Source: CAYWWY01 sp964462525
Lineage (GTDB): Bacteria; Thermotogota; Thermotogae; MWEM01
Length of the DNA stretch: 64,000 nt
Assembly: GCA_964462525.1 (NCBI GenBank)
Contig: CAYWWY010000001.1
Location: forward strand, 434,001 to 498,000
Reading direction: 5' to 3'
Under the pieces are notes generated by a model. It was not told where the DNA came from. It saw only the letters and a list, made by a program, of their open reading frames with translations, and did not search any database. The stretch's first letter is position 1. The number at the start of each line of letters is the position of its first letter. Shown one piece after another: positions 44,721-53,300 of the stretch. Both the position numbers and the translations under genes were made by a program.

Positions 44721-47531
44721 TCAATTGTTATCTTGATCCAATCCGCGAGGGAGCACGAAAAAAAAAGTTGTCATTCTTCCTTGATCCGTTGGTTTTAAAA
44801 GGAATGAAAGCTTTCCCCCATGCTCCTCTTCGATAATTTTTCTGGATATAGGTAACCCCAACCCCGTACCAGAAATCTTTGTCGTAAAGAATGGAGAAAA
44901 AATTTTCTCTGTATAGTTCTCAGGAATGGGATCTCCATCGTTGGTTACTTCGAACCGAAGTGTAATCAAATCCGTCGTTTCTCGAATGGCAATATGCCCT
45001 TTACACGCTTCAATTGCGTTCTGAAGCAGATTCATGATTACTTGCTTCAACCGTTTTCTTTCCCCAAAAATCTGATCTTCTGAAGGCTGATAATCGATTT
45101 GGACCCCTTTTGCTTCAATCTTGTCTTGATACAATTCCATCACAGAACGCACGAGATCAGAAAACAGAAATGTCTCGAACTCCATCTTTTGCGACGGACG
45201 ACTAAACTCAAGGATTTCTTGCACAATCCCTTCCAAACGCTTCACTTCTTCCTGAATAATATGAATGTACTTCCGAGATTTCTGTTCATGGTTTTTTTCT
45301 ACCGCCTGCTCCAATCGATGCGTGAATCCGCCGATAACTGAAAGGGGATTTCGGATCTCATGAGCAACCCGAGCCGACATCTCTCCCAACGAAGCCAGTT
45401 TCTCCTGTTTTTGAATCTCTTCCACGAGTTTTTTTCTCTGACTTACGTCGTCGATCATGATGATGATCCCTTCAATCCGTTCGAATTCTCCCGATAGAAG
45501 AGGTGTAAACTTGATATCTAGAAACATTTTTTCCTCTTGTAGCATAAACTCGTACTCGTTGAGCATGATCGTATTCTTCACTTCATAGACTTTGTCTGAT
45601 ACGCCGGTGAGATCTTCAACCAATGGTCCCAGCATATCAAATCCCATTCCAAGAACCTGTTCTTTCCTCCTTTGAAAGAACTTTTCTGCTCTGCGATTCC
45701 ATTCACGAATCTTGTTTTCGCGATCCAAAACCACAATCCCCACATCAAGGCTTTCGAGGATGCTCTGTGAAAACTCTCGAAGATAATCCAAAAGCGAGGT
45801 CTGCCGTTCTAAAGAGATGGTCTTTGTTCGAAGCTCTTCATAATTTAGCACGTTTTCTATGGCGAGACCCGCATTGTCCGAGAGGATTTTGAGAACATCC
45901 AGCATAGTATTCGAAATTTCTTTATGGGAAAACTTATTATCAAGAATCAGTACTCCGATGGTATCCAATCGCCCGATCAAGGGAACCAGGACAAATTCCT
46001 CCGCATCCATAACCGAAGCGACTTCAAGATACTCGTTTCCCCACTCTTGGATGATCTCGGGTATTACACGGATGATCTTTTTCCGCATAACTACTTTTTC
46101 AAAAACAGCATGACTTTTGTATGGGAAACTTCGATCCTGAATCCTCTGGGTAAGAGCTTGTTCCAAGTCCATTTCTAACGCCTGTTCCCGTAAGTATTGA
46201 GAAAAATTCCCGTATTGAGTCGGTTGAGAAGAAAAGAAAACCTGCTTCTGATAATCTGCTGCGTTTTCCGGTCCAATCCAGTACTTGGCGATTAAAAGTT
46301 GCGCATCGGGGTCTTTCAGCAAAAACAAAGCTCGGTCAAAACCCAATCCCGCGTGCGAAGTCACACCCATTAAAAGGATTTTGTAGATGTTTCGAATATC
46401 GTAGCTCTCTCTCATCGCGCGATTGATATAAGTAATGATTTTGAGAAGCTGTACTTGTTCTTCCTGTTGAATCAACAGGTCTTCGTTGGCTTCGCTCAGT
46501 TTTTTAAGCTTGCCATAGTCTGCTCGAAGTTGATTGTAATACCGGTTTTTGGAAACCGCAAGAGAAATTTTTGCTCCAATATCCTCCAAAAGAGCCAGAT
46601 CGACTTCATCGAAATGCTTGTAGGGTCGGTAGAGCAACGGATTCTTTCGGTTGATCAAGATGAATACCCCATAGATTTCATTCTCATGAAACAAAGGTAC
46701 AGCAATGGCAGACTTAATGTTGACATCCAGCATATCTAAGGCCGCACGGGGATCTTTTTTTGCAGAAAAGGACAAAAGACTGTCCCGATGCGAAAAACAC
46801 CACCCCACCATTCCGTGATCCAGAGGAACAAGAGGTTTTAGAATGTGTTTTCGTTCCAAGCCAAACCAATACTTGATTTCCAGCGATTCCCCGTTTTGGA
46901 TCCAAATGGAACCGTAGTCAACGTTCAGCATCTCACAGGTCATCTCCAAAGCCTTTTGGTACATCTCTGGAATTTCGCTCGTTTCGTTGATCATCTCGCT
47001 TAAGCGAGTTAAACCCATCAGCTTTTTCAAATTATCCGCCATTAGCCTATTGTCAATGGAAATTCGAACAAACCGTCCCAAACTCCGCGCAATAAACTGC
47101 AAGGTTTCGAATACCTCTTCATATGTCTCTTCTTCGTTAAAGCCAAAGACTACGGCTCCAATTAAGTCTTTTTGATCGATCATTGGAATGATCAGGAGCG
47201 TAGGGGATTCAAAGATAGACGGTTCAAGGGTAAGTTCATCCAATCGGATCTTCAGAGGTTGTCCGACCCGCAACCGATATACGTCCCGGATCTCTTTTTC
47301 AGGGATTTTAAATGTTTTCACAGCGGATTTGTCTGGCGAGGAAGAACCCAACAAGCGAAAGGCCTTTTTTTCACTTTCGTAAATAAAAAGGGCGCATTCC
47401 TGAATATGGGGCATGCTCACTAGCTCTTCTGCGAGCCGGTTCAATCCTTCGTCCGAATGCAGCATATCGAGATTGAAGATCGTCTGTAAAATCCCGAAAC
47501 TGCTGTTCCATTCATCTTTTCCCGCAGTCAT
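44721..47531 (-). CDS. GAF/PAS sensor histidine kinase
   Basis: 936 residues, no membrane segments, so a cytosolic sensor. GAF-like domains occupy about 15-165, 170-330 and 370-570. A PAS domain with DVGIVVLDRENKIREWNRRAEK follows at about 595-710. HisKA carries H in ARVAHEIRNPLSVIGGF (about 725-800). HATPase has NLLQNAIEA, NDGDPIP and GTGLGLPISRKI (about 830-936). Its start abuts the Mut7-C stop by one base and the receiver protein follows downstream. The stimulus cannot be inferred. Confidence 0.93.
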   Translation of the reverse strand: MTAGKDEWNSSFGILQTIFNLDMLHSDEGLNRLAEELVSMPHIQECALFIYESEKKAFRLLGSSSPDKSAVKTFKIPEKEIRDVYRLRVGQPLKIRLDELTLEPSIFESPTLLIIPMIDQKDLIGAVVFGFNEEETYEEVFETLQFIARSLGRFVRISIDNRLMADNLKKLMGLTRLSEMINETSEIPEMYQKALEMTCEMLNVDYGSIWIQNGESLEIKYWFGLERKHILKPLVPLDHGMVGWCFSHRDSLLSFSAKKDPRAALDMLDVNIKSAIAVPLFHENEIYGVFILINRKNPLLYRPYKHFDEVDLALLEDIGAKISLAVSKNRYYNQLRADYGKLKKLSEANEDLLIQQEEQVQLLKIITYINRAMRESYDIRNIYKILLMGVTSHAGLGFDRALFLLKDPDAQLLIAKYWIGPENAADYQKQVFFSSQPTQYGNFSQYLREQALEMDLEQALTQRIQDRSFPYKSHAVFEKVVMRKKIIRVIPEIIQEWGNEYLEVASVMDAEEFVLVPLIGRLDTIGVLILDNKFSHKEISNTMLDVLKILSDNAGLAIENVLNYEELRTKTISLERQTSLLDYLREFSQSILESLDVGIVVLDRENKIREWNRRAEKFFQRRKEQVLGMGFDMLGPLVEDLTGVSDKVYEVKNTIMLNEYEFMLQEEKMFLDIKFTPLLSGEFERIEGIIIMIDDVSQRKKLVEEIQKQEKLASLGEMSARVAHEIRNPLSVIGGFTHRLEQAVEKNHEQKSRKYIHIIQEEVKRLEGIVQEILEFSRPSQKMEFETFLFSDLVRSVMELYQDKIEAKGVQIDYQPSEDQIFGERKRLKQVIMNLLQNAIEACKGHIAIRETTDLITLRFEVTNDGDPIPENYTEKIFSPFFTTKISGTGLGLPISRKIIEEEHGGKLSFLLKPTDQGRMTTFFFVLPRGLDQDNN

Positions 47532-48041
47532 CTATCCCTCTCTTTCTTTCAAAGGGGTTTGAGAATCATTGCGATCTATCTCGATCGACAAATCCAGCAT
47601 CAACCGATCAACATGGGTGCCATGCCAAAAGACCTTATGACATCTTTGGCATCGGGTGAAGACTGTGTGTGTCTGAAACACAAAGCAAGGTACCTCTTTG
47701 GCAATCTCCGCTGGATCGACAGATTCCAACAGTGCATTGCATATCATACACCGAGTGCCTACAAGACCTGAATCCACTTGGAGATGAAAACGATCAAAAA
47801 CACCTTTCAATTGAGATCTCCACAAATCCGATTTGATAAGGAAACTGGTTTTCCCTGCCCGAAGGATCTGTTGATGAACATACCGATCCCGGGTAAGCAT
47901 CATCCGATCTTCGGCAAAAAAAAGACTCATAACCGCATTTCTTTCTTCCGAACGGGCATCGATGACATCAAACCCAAGAAACCTCATTTTTCTGGCAAGT
48001 TTCTTCAGCATTCGGTCTGTAAAAAACCGCAGAAGCACCAC
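47532..48041 (-). CDS. Mut7-C RNase-domain protein (PIN-like plus zinc ribbon)
   Basis: A 169-residue protein of the Mut7-C family: RFFTDRMLKKLARKMRFLGFD with the catalytic Asp, DRMMLTRDRYVHQQ, then a zinc ribbon with CMIC and CQRCHKVFWHGTHVDRL. The family is a PIN-like nuclease fold predicted to act on RNA. GTG start at 48041 or 48038. A weak AGAGG touches it. The extended -10 promoter at 48053-48061 lies just upstream, so this is the first gene of the kinase, receiver and ileS series. Confidence 0.85.
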   Translation of the reverse strand: MVLLRFFTDRMLKKLARKMRFLGFDVIDARSEERNAVMSLFFAEDRMMLTRDRYVHQQILRAGKTSFLIKSDLWRSQLKGVFDRFHLQVDSGLVGTRCMICNALLESVDPAEIAKEVPCFVFQTHTVFTRCQRCHKVFWHGTHVDRLMLDLSIEIDRNDSQTPLKEREG

Positions 48042-48052
48042 CTCTGTTCTGA

Positions 48053-48061
48053 ATTATAACA
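48053..48061 (-). promoter_or_regulatory. Extended -10 promoter of the Mut7-C/kinase operon
   Basis: On the minus strand TG-T-TATAAT (48061-48053). The position 17 bases upstream (TGTGAA) is a poor -35, consistent with an extended -10 type. Confidence 0.6.
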
Positions 48062-48218
48062 TATTGTCACCCTTTTTCACAGGGGTTTCTCCCTGTAAGT
48101 GGGCAATGGAAGGCCTATAGGCTCGATCCATCAAACAGAATAACAAAAAGTTCTGAATCCAAACCAAAAACGGAATCTTCGAACTCATTTCTCGTGAGCA
48201 AGGCATAAACGGGAAATA

Positions 48219-48227
48219 TGGTATAAT
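48219..48227 (+). promoter_or_regulatory. Extended -10 promoter of the Hsp70-like operon
   Basis: TG-G-TATAAT at 48219-48227. The predicted start near 48234 excludes the in-frame ATG at 48226 as a start codon and points to the ATG at 48313. Confidence 0.65.
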
Positions 48228-48312
48228 GAAACCAGAGATCGATATGATCGATCCAACAATCGTTCTTCTCGTCATACCTAAGGAATCAAGCGCGATCCTT
48301 CAAGGAGGCCGC

Positions 48313-49341
48313 ATGAGCAAGGATTTAGGGGTTTCTAGTTGTGTACCGGAAAATCTGTTGGATGATGAACCTTCCATCCGTTTAGCGCTCAGTCAAAAGC
48401 TAAAAACGGAGATACTAGATCATACCCTGCCGCTGCTCTTGCATCAATCTGGGGTGACAGGAGAGAAACAACAGCTTTCTGCGCTACGGATTCGCGAACG
48501 GATTGAACCCTTGTTGGAAATGGAATCACTGTATATTCCTTCTCCTTATGTTCCTTCATGGAGATGGGAACGAGTTGGGCTTTTGGGAGCTTTTGGAGCG
48601 CTCCTTGGAGGATGGCTTGTTCAAAGCTTATTGGGGTTTCTTTTTGCATTTCCACAAGCGGGATTTATTCTTGGTGCTCCTTTGGGAGCTTTTCTTCTCA
48701 TTTTTGGAGTCGCAAAGTTATCTACCCGGCCTAAAGTGGCAAAAACAGTCCAGTTTATCCTTGGATCAATGACCGTTGGATTCACCATAGGAGGCATCTT
48801 TAGCCTTCTAAGAGGCAGGTGGTTGGGCAATCGCGGGGTAAATCTGGTTCAATGGTTCGGTTTGGCCATCGCCTCATTCCTTTTGATCATATTAATCCGC
48901 TTATTCCAACCAGAAAAGAAAAAAGATCCGCAGGAACGGAAGCGATCAATTGAAATGCAGATGCAAATCATAAAAGGGGTTTTAATGGCATACCTACAAA
49001 CCCTGATTTCCAAAGAATCTTCAAACCCGGCGGCAGATCAGCCACACTTCTTATGGGCAGATATAATGCGAGATCCCCTTCACAATGTCCATCGGGCAAT
49101 TGAAGCCAATGATCCGCAAAAAGCAATGGATAGTTGTTCCGGATTGATTGAACACTTGTATACGCAAGGATTGAGTCCCCATTTTCCTCCCGAACCTATG
49201 CTCTACACCAACGAAACCCAGAATCATTTCGACCTCTTCGGCATGGTGCATGAAGGCGAACCGATTGAAATGCTGCGCATGGCTTGGGTAGATAATGCAG
49301 GAAACACAGTTATCAAAGGGCTTGTTCGGAGGGCTCGCTGA
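48313..49341 (+). CDS. Membrane protein with GrpE-like C-terminus, partner of the Hsp70-like ATPase
   Basis: 342 residues. A polar N-domain (1-85) is followed by four hydrophobic segments (about 88-112, 115-135, 146-166, 179-197), a cytosolic helical part (about 205-300) and a short beta-like tail (about 303-342) reading FGMVHEGEPIEMLRMAWVDN and ending TVIKGLVRRAR. That tail resembles the GrpE beta domain, where a His-Glu pair and a closing 'V(L/I)RxAxV' strand contact the Hsp70 ATPase; this is a pattern judgement. ATG 48313 is chosen over 48226 because AAGGAGG sits four to five bases upstream and the promoter excludes the earlier ATG. Its TGA overlaps the ATG of the Hsp70-like gene by one base. 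No known family recognised. Confidence 0.72.
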   Translation: MSKDLGVSSCVPENLLDDEPSIRLALSQKLKTEILDHTLPLLLHQSGVTGEKQQLSALRIRERIEPLLEMESLYIPSPYVPSWRWERVGLLGAFGALLGGWLVQSLLGFLFAFPQAGFILGAPLGAFLLIFGVAKLSTRPKVAKTVQFILGSMTVGFTIGGIFSLLRGRWLGNRGVNLVQWFGLAIASFLLIILIRLFQPEKKKDPQERKRSIEMQMQIIKGVLMAYLQTLISKESSNPAADQPHFLWADIMRDPLHNVHRAIEANDPQKAMDSCSGLIEHLYTQGLSPHFPPEPMLYTNETQNHFDLFGMVHEGEPIEMLRMAWVDNAGNTVIKGLVRRAR

Positions 49342-51362
49342 TGAGCTCTCGATCAAACGGATTCATTGGAATCGACTTTGGGACAACCAATACCTATATC
49401 TCCCGGATATCTCCCGGATTTCACTCGCATCAATCGGAAGAACTGGCCCAAGGAATGCAAAAAGGAGTGCCAACCGCAATTTTGTATCGCCCTCGGTCGG
49501 AAGAAACCATCGCTTATGGGCGAGACGCCATGGAAGAATGGGTCAATATGGAAACCCGCCAAAAAAAGGATTTCCAATTTGCGACCAACTTCAAACCAGA
49601 GATTGCTCAAAGCGTCGAAGCCCAAACGCAGACGCGCCTTTTTCTTCAAGCCCTACGAGAAGAAATGCGAGCCAGCGGTTGGTTTGGGAAACCCGACCTG
49701 GAGTATGTTGTTGGATTACCAGCGAAAAGAAAGGATGTTTTGGGGCCAATATACAAACAGCTCCTCGGTGAGGTAGCCTTCCTGCCTTTTTCATTGATGG
49801 ACGAACCCCTTGGGGCGCTTTTTTCTCATATATACGCTCGTGACATTAGCCAAGAACAAGCACTAAGGGGTGTCCTTGTTGTTGATTTTGGAGGAGGGAC
49901 TTTAGACCTGGCATGGATCAAGGATTTCCAGGTTCAGAAAGTATGGGGGAATCCGCTGATCGGTGGTAGGATTTTTGACGACCTTCTGTATCGTTGGTTT
50001 TTGGACCAATCCAAACCCGAGATCCAAGACAGGATTACAAAAGACCAAAATGAAGCATACCTAAGGAATATCTTGTTTCCTAGCATAAAAGAACGATACT
50101 CCCGCTGGATGAATCGATCTGCTACCCACCCATTTCGAGATCGAATATCAGTGGGTGATCAGGACTATGGGAGCTTTATCGGCCCGACTAAAGATGAGTT
50201 CTTACAAACCCTCATCGCATATGTCCCGACAGAAAACTTTCAAAATACCTGGAAAGGGTGGGAGCGTCTGCAAAATTCGAACGGATCGGTTGATATCCCG
50301 CAAACCATTCGCAATGCTATTTTCCCGCATAGTGAAGACTTTCGATCCCTCCGGCAAGAAATCTCCTTAGTGATCTTAACAGGCGGAAGCAGTCGGTGGT
50401 CTTTTTTCAGAGAACTAATCGCCCAAGAAGATCTTTTTCCCTTGACGCCAACTCTTTGGTCTGCTTCTCCTGAATCCAGCATCAGTCAAGGACTCGGGTT
50501 GGCCATTGCTTCTCGGGCGCAAGGAATTCGGGTCCGAGATGAATGGGATGAAGAAGAACCAGAACTGATCAACCGTGTTATTCCTCGAATGCGTTCCATA
50601 TATCGCCAAGCTCTCTGGAGTTATTTCCAGAAAATACAGACTCACCTCCATCCCCAGTTGGTTCAAGAGTGGGAACAGTACTATAAAACAGGTGGCAAGG
50701 TTTCTGATCTGCAAAAGCGATGGGAAGAGCGGTACCGGAAGACGATCGAGCATGAGAACGAAGCGCTCTTCGATCATCTGCAAAGCCAGATTCGGTCGGA
50801 GTGTACTGTTATGCTCGAAGAAGAGACAAAGCGATGGTTTGATGCCCTAGCTGTACCAATTCGTTCTTTGCCTTCTATTCAAACATTGAAGATCGGAAGC
50901 GTAATGTCCATTGATGGAAAGATTGCTCAATCCATGTATACGCTCATTTCTTCCTTGATTTCTGTATTGGTAGGAGGAATGGGAGTATTAGCCGCTTCTT
51001 CGGGAATCGGATTCCTTTCCGGTGGTCCATTGGGCCTTGCAGGTGGATTCCTTAGTGGAGTGATTCTCAGTTTATTGGTATCATTCGGGTTAAAAAAGAA
51101 CATCTCCAGTAAGCTGAATGAGATATCCTTTCGTCCGTATCTACTTAAAATTCTCTTTTTCCCCAAAAGCGTAGTGATGAAAAAGCTGCAAAAAGCGCTG
51201 GAGAAAGAGTTTTTGATTGCTCATGAGCAGGCCATGAAAGGATTTGATGAAGAGCTGGGACTAATCAAAAAGGAAATCCACAGAGTCCTGGTTCAAACAC
51301 TGAAAGAAGTATACTGCAGTATCATCTTCGATTACCTTGAATTCATTGGCGGGGAATCATAA
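49341..51362 (+). CDS. Hsp70-like actin-fold ATPase with C-terminal membrane hairpin
   Basis: 673 residues. The nucleotide domain (1-395) has phosphate-1 GIDFGTTNT (10-18), phosphate-2 VVDFGGGTLD (180-189) and the adenosine loop ILTGGSSRW (345-353), as in DnaK. The canonical peptide-binding beta domain is missing. Instead, residues 400-520 are charged helices, 531-585 is a Gly-rich hydrophobic hairpin (LISVLVGGMGVLAASSG...GLAGGFLSGVILSLL) and 590-673 is a basic helical tail. This tail plan recalls the membrane paddles of bacterial dynamin-like proteins, but no GTPase is present. I infer a membrane-remodelling or membrane-protein-handling chaperone. It is coupled by one-base overlaps to the GrpE-like membrane protein before and the methyltransferase after. 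Confidence 0.8.
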   Translation: MSSRSNGFIGIDFGTTNTYISRISPGFHSHQSEELAQGMQKGVPTAILYRPRSEETIAYGRDAMEEWVNMETRQKKDFQFATNFKPEIAQSVEAQTQTRLFLQALREEMRASGWFGKPDLEYVVGLPAKRKDVLGPIYKQLLGEVAFLPFSLMDEPLGALFSHIYARDISQEQALRGVLVVDFGGGTLDLAWIKDFQVQKVWGNPLIGGRIFDDLLYRWFLDQSKPEIQDRITKDQNEAYLRNILFPSIKERYSRWMNRSATHPFRDRISVGDQDYGSFIGPTKDEFLQTLIAYVPTENFQNTWKGWERLQNSNGSVDIPQTIRNAIFPHSEDFRSLRQEISLVILTGGSSRWSFFRELIAQEDLFPLTPTLWSASPESSISQGLGLAIASRAQGIRVRDEWDEEEPELINRVIPRMRSIYRQALWSYFQKIQTHLHPQLVQEWEQYYKTGGKVSDLQKRWEERYRKTIEHENEALFDHLQSQIRSECTVMLEEETKRWFDALAVPIRSLPSIQTLKIGSVMSIDGKIAQSMYTLISSLISVLVGGMGVLAASSGIGFLSGGPLGLAGGFLSGVILSLLVSFGLKKNISSKLNEISFRPYLLKILFFPKSVVMKKLQKALEKEFLIAHEQAMKGFDEELGLIKKEIHRVLVQTLKEVYCSIIFDYLEFIGGES

Positions 51363-52042
51363 TGAAGGATTTTTTCGCTTTTGCTTCGGAACATAAATTA
51401 CATGAACTTTATACCGTCGATCTTGGAGCTGCTTCCCGCCATACTCATGCCTCTCAATTGCTACTTTGGTATGCGGATCCAAAGCATAAGGATCAAACGT
51501 TTGCTGAATTGGGATGCGGTACGGGTTATGTGTCTTTCGGACTGAGTTCCTGTTATGGGCTTTCAGGTGTCGGTATCGATCAAGAAATCCGCTACAGAAG
51601 CGCTTTTCTTGAAGGGGCAAATCAGAACGGTCTTAATGAACGTGTGCAATTCGTCCACGACGATTTAAACGCACTTTCATCAAAAACCCCAAAAAGCGGG
51701 TTTGATCTGGTGGTCTTCAACCCTCCTCACTATGAAGAAGGAAGAGGACATGAATCGGATGACAAATTCCGCGCAATTAGCCGAAAGGCGCACAGAGAAG
51801 TCTTTCTTCGTTTTTCTCGTGCCGTAGAATATCTCTTGCGTCCAAAAGGAAGCTTTTGTTGCGTGATCAACCCAGTGCATTTGATTGAGTGGATAGAGGC
51901 ATTTTCCAAGGCTCATTTGACGCTAAAAAAAATGAGGTTTGTACACGGAGTTCTTCATGGCAAAGCTCAATTGGTGTTGATCCGAGGTATGATCGCTGCA
52001 AAAAAAGGGTTCCTTGACGTGGAACCCCCTTTAATCCTGTAA
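51362..52042 (+). CDS. tRNA1(Val) adenine-N6 methyltransferase-like protein (TrmN6/YfiC family)
   Basis: 226 residues. The SAM loop is AELGCGTGYVSFGLS and the catalytic motif VVFNPPHYEEG (NPPH, the variant of NPPY used by COG4123 enzymes that methylate adenine 37 of tRNA1-Val). A start in TAATG overlaps the Hsp70-like stop by one base. The last 40 bases form the terminator of the convergent tRNA-Gln gene (52000-52027), so the coding end carries a hairpin. The substrate is by family only. Confidence 0.82.
   Translation: MKDFFAFASEHKLHELYTVDLGAASRHTHASQLLLWYADPKHKDQTFAELGCGTGYVSFGLSSCYGLSGVGIDQEIRYRSAFLEGANQNGLNERVQFVHDDLNALSSKTPKSGFDLVVFNPPHYEEGRGHESDDKFRAISRKAHREVFLRFSRAVEYLLRPKGSFCCVINPVHLIEWIEAFSKAHLTLKKMRFVHGVLHGKAQLVLIRGMIAAKKGFLDVEPPLIL
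52000..52027 (-). terminator. Terminator of tRNA-Gln, inside the methyltransferase coding end
   Basis: On the minus strand GGGTTCC (52027-52021), a seven-base loop and GGAACCC (52013-52007) are followed by seven T (52006-52000). It lies within the last codons of the plus-strand methyltransferase gene. Confidence 0.8.
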
Positions 52043-52049
52043 CCTCGTA

Positions 52050-52124
52050 TGGCTGGGGGAGGAGGACTCGAACCTCCACTAGCGGAGTCAGAGTCCGCCG
52101 TCCTGCCAATTAGACGATCCCCCA
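52050..52124 (-). tRNA. tRNA-Gln(CTG)
   Basis: 75 bases with encoded CCA. Acceptor stem TGGGGGA/TCCCCCA with the U1-A72 pair typical of glutamine tRNA and discriminator G. Anticodon stem GCGGA/TCCGC with loop CTCTGAC gives anticodon CTG. T-arm GGAGG-TTCGAGT-CCTCC. It has a perfect consensus promoter at 52141-52169 and a terminator at 52000-52027. Confidence 0.95.
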
Positions 52125-52140
52125 AGCTCTGACGAGCACA

Positions 52141-52169
52141 ATTATACCGAAAACGCAGGCCGTTGTCAA
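52141..52169 (-). promoter_or_regulatory. Perfect consensus promoter of tRNA-Gln
   Basis: TTGACA (52169-52164), 17-base spacer, TATAAT (52146-52141) on the minus strand. Confidence 0.85.
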
Positions 52170-52236
52170 GTCTTTGGATGAAACGAAAGGCGATTTCAAA
52201 CCCAAGATCATGAAGCATGCCTTTCCAAGCACAGAT

Positions 52237-52265
52237 TTGGAAATATTTCAATCCTGTGGTATAAT
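52237..52265 (+). promoter_or_regulatory. Promoter of rpsF-ssb-rpsR
   Basis: TTGGAA (52237-52242), 17 bases, TATAAT (52260-52265), with TG-G before the -10 (extended form). The expected start is near 52272. Confidence 0.75.
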
Positions 52266-52271
52266 ACCGCG

Positions 52272-52324
52272 CAATCCTGTTTCACCAGATCAAGGTGAGA
52301 CCATAGACCGTAGGAGGTGTACGT
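52272..52324 (+). promoter_or_regulatory. 5' leader of rpsF, possible S6:S18 autoregulatory RNA
   Basis: The leader contains a small stem (CACC...GGTG) and then AGACCGTAGGAGGT, with a CCG next to the ribosome site. The S6:S18 complex is known to bind a CCG-bearing hairpin in rpsF leaders of many bacteria. The match here is by eye and the fold is not verified. Confidence 0.4.
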
Positions 52325-52780
52325 GTGAGGTTGTATGAATTGATTTTTATCGTGGATCCTCGATTACCCGAGGAGTCACGAGAGGCAGTGGTTGAAAAGA
52401 CCAAAGACACAATCGAACAAAAAGCAGGGGGCTCTTTACTGCAGGTCGATCGTTGGGGCATACGCAAATTAGCGTATAAACTTCCAAAAACCAAGTTGAC
52501 CGAAGGAGATTACACGGTTATTTTATACCGTGCTGACGGGACTCGACTCACAGAAGTCGAGAGTTTTTTTACCGTAACTCCTGAAGTCGTTCGCTGGCAA
52601 ACCGTTCGAAGAGAAGACCTCGAAAAAAAAGCGCGAAAACAAGTGCAAATGGGCCCGACTTCTGAAGAAGTCCATGAGGAAGAGGAATCTCCGAACTCAG
52701 CTCAAGAACCGGTTGAAGACCAACAAGAATCGGTTGATGAGTTCGAACCTGAGTTTGGTGTTGAAGAGAAAGGTCAGTAG
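52325..52780 (+). CDS. rpsF: Ribosomal protein bS6
   Basis: 151 residues. Residues 1-100 are the S6 fold (RLYELIFIVDPRLPEE, then QVDRWGIRKLAYKL and VTPEVVRWQTVRRED). The C-terminal 45 residues are an acidic Glu-rich tail, longer than in most S6 proteins. S6 binds S18 in the 30S platform. GTG start with AGGAGG eight bases upstream. First gene of the conserved rpsF-ssb-rpsR set. Confidence 0.96.
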   Translation: MRLYELIFIVDPRLPEESREAVVEKTKDTIEQKAGGSLLQVDRWGIRKLAYKLPKTKLTEGDYTVILYRADGTRLTEVESFFTVTPEVVRWQTVRREDLEKKARKQVQMGPTSEEVHEEEESPNSAQEPVEDQQESVDEFEPEFGVEEKGQ

Positions 52781-52782
52781 AG

Positions 52783-53268
52783 ATGTCTCAAGGATACAAT
52801 CGCGTAATTCTTGTTGGACGATTGACTCGGGATCCTGAGCTTAAATACTCGACATCCCAAGTGCCTTTTGTCAACTTTACCATCGCGGTGAATCGCCAAC
52901 CATCGCGGAACCAACCCGAACCTGAAGCGGATTTTCCTCGGATTGTTGCTTTTGGAAAGACTGCAGAGTTTATTGCTAATTATCTTTCTAAAGGACGATT
53001 GATCCTTGTTGAAGGAAGGCTTCAGACCCAAAAGTACACAACCCAAGATGGAACTACTCGGTTTACTACAGATGTCATCGCGAACAGTGTTCAATTTATG
53101 GAACCAAAAGGCGGTTCTCGTAATGAACCCGATGACTTCACCCGCTCAAATGAAATGGGCGAATCAGACTATGGCGATAATTTTTCTCGCGCTAACGGTC
53201 CATCCGAAGACCTAATTCAAGGACCCACAACTGCGCATGATCAAGACAATGACGACATCCCTTTTTAA
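52783..53268 (+). CDS. ssb: Single-stranded DNA-binding protein
   Basis: 161 residues. OB-fold at 1-108 (YNRVILVGRLTRDPELKYS, FVNFTIAVNR, a GRLQTQKY-type strand) and a flexible polar tail ending in DNDDIPF, the conserved tip that recruits repair and replication partners. Begins two bases after the rpsF stop. Confidence 0.96.
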   Translation: MSQGYNRVILVGRLTRDPELKYSTSQVPFVNFTIAVNRQPSRNQPEPEADFPRIVAFGKTAEFIANYLSKGRLILVEGRLQTQKYTTQDGTTRFTTDVIANSVQFMEPKGGSRNEPDDFTRSNEMGESDYGDNFSRANGPSEDLIQGPTTAHDQDNDDIPF

Positions 53269-53300
53269 CCACCTGACGGAAAGAATAAGGAGGATATAGA

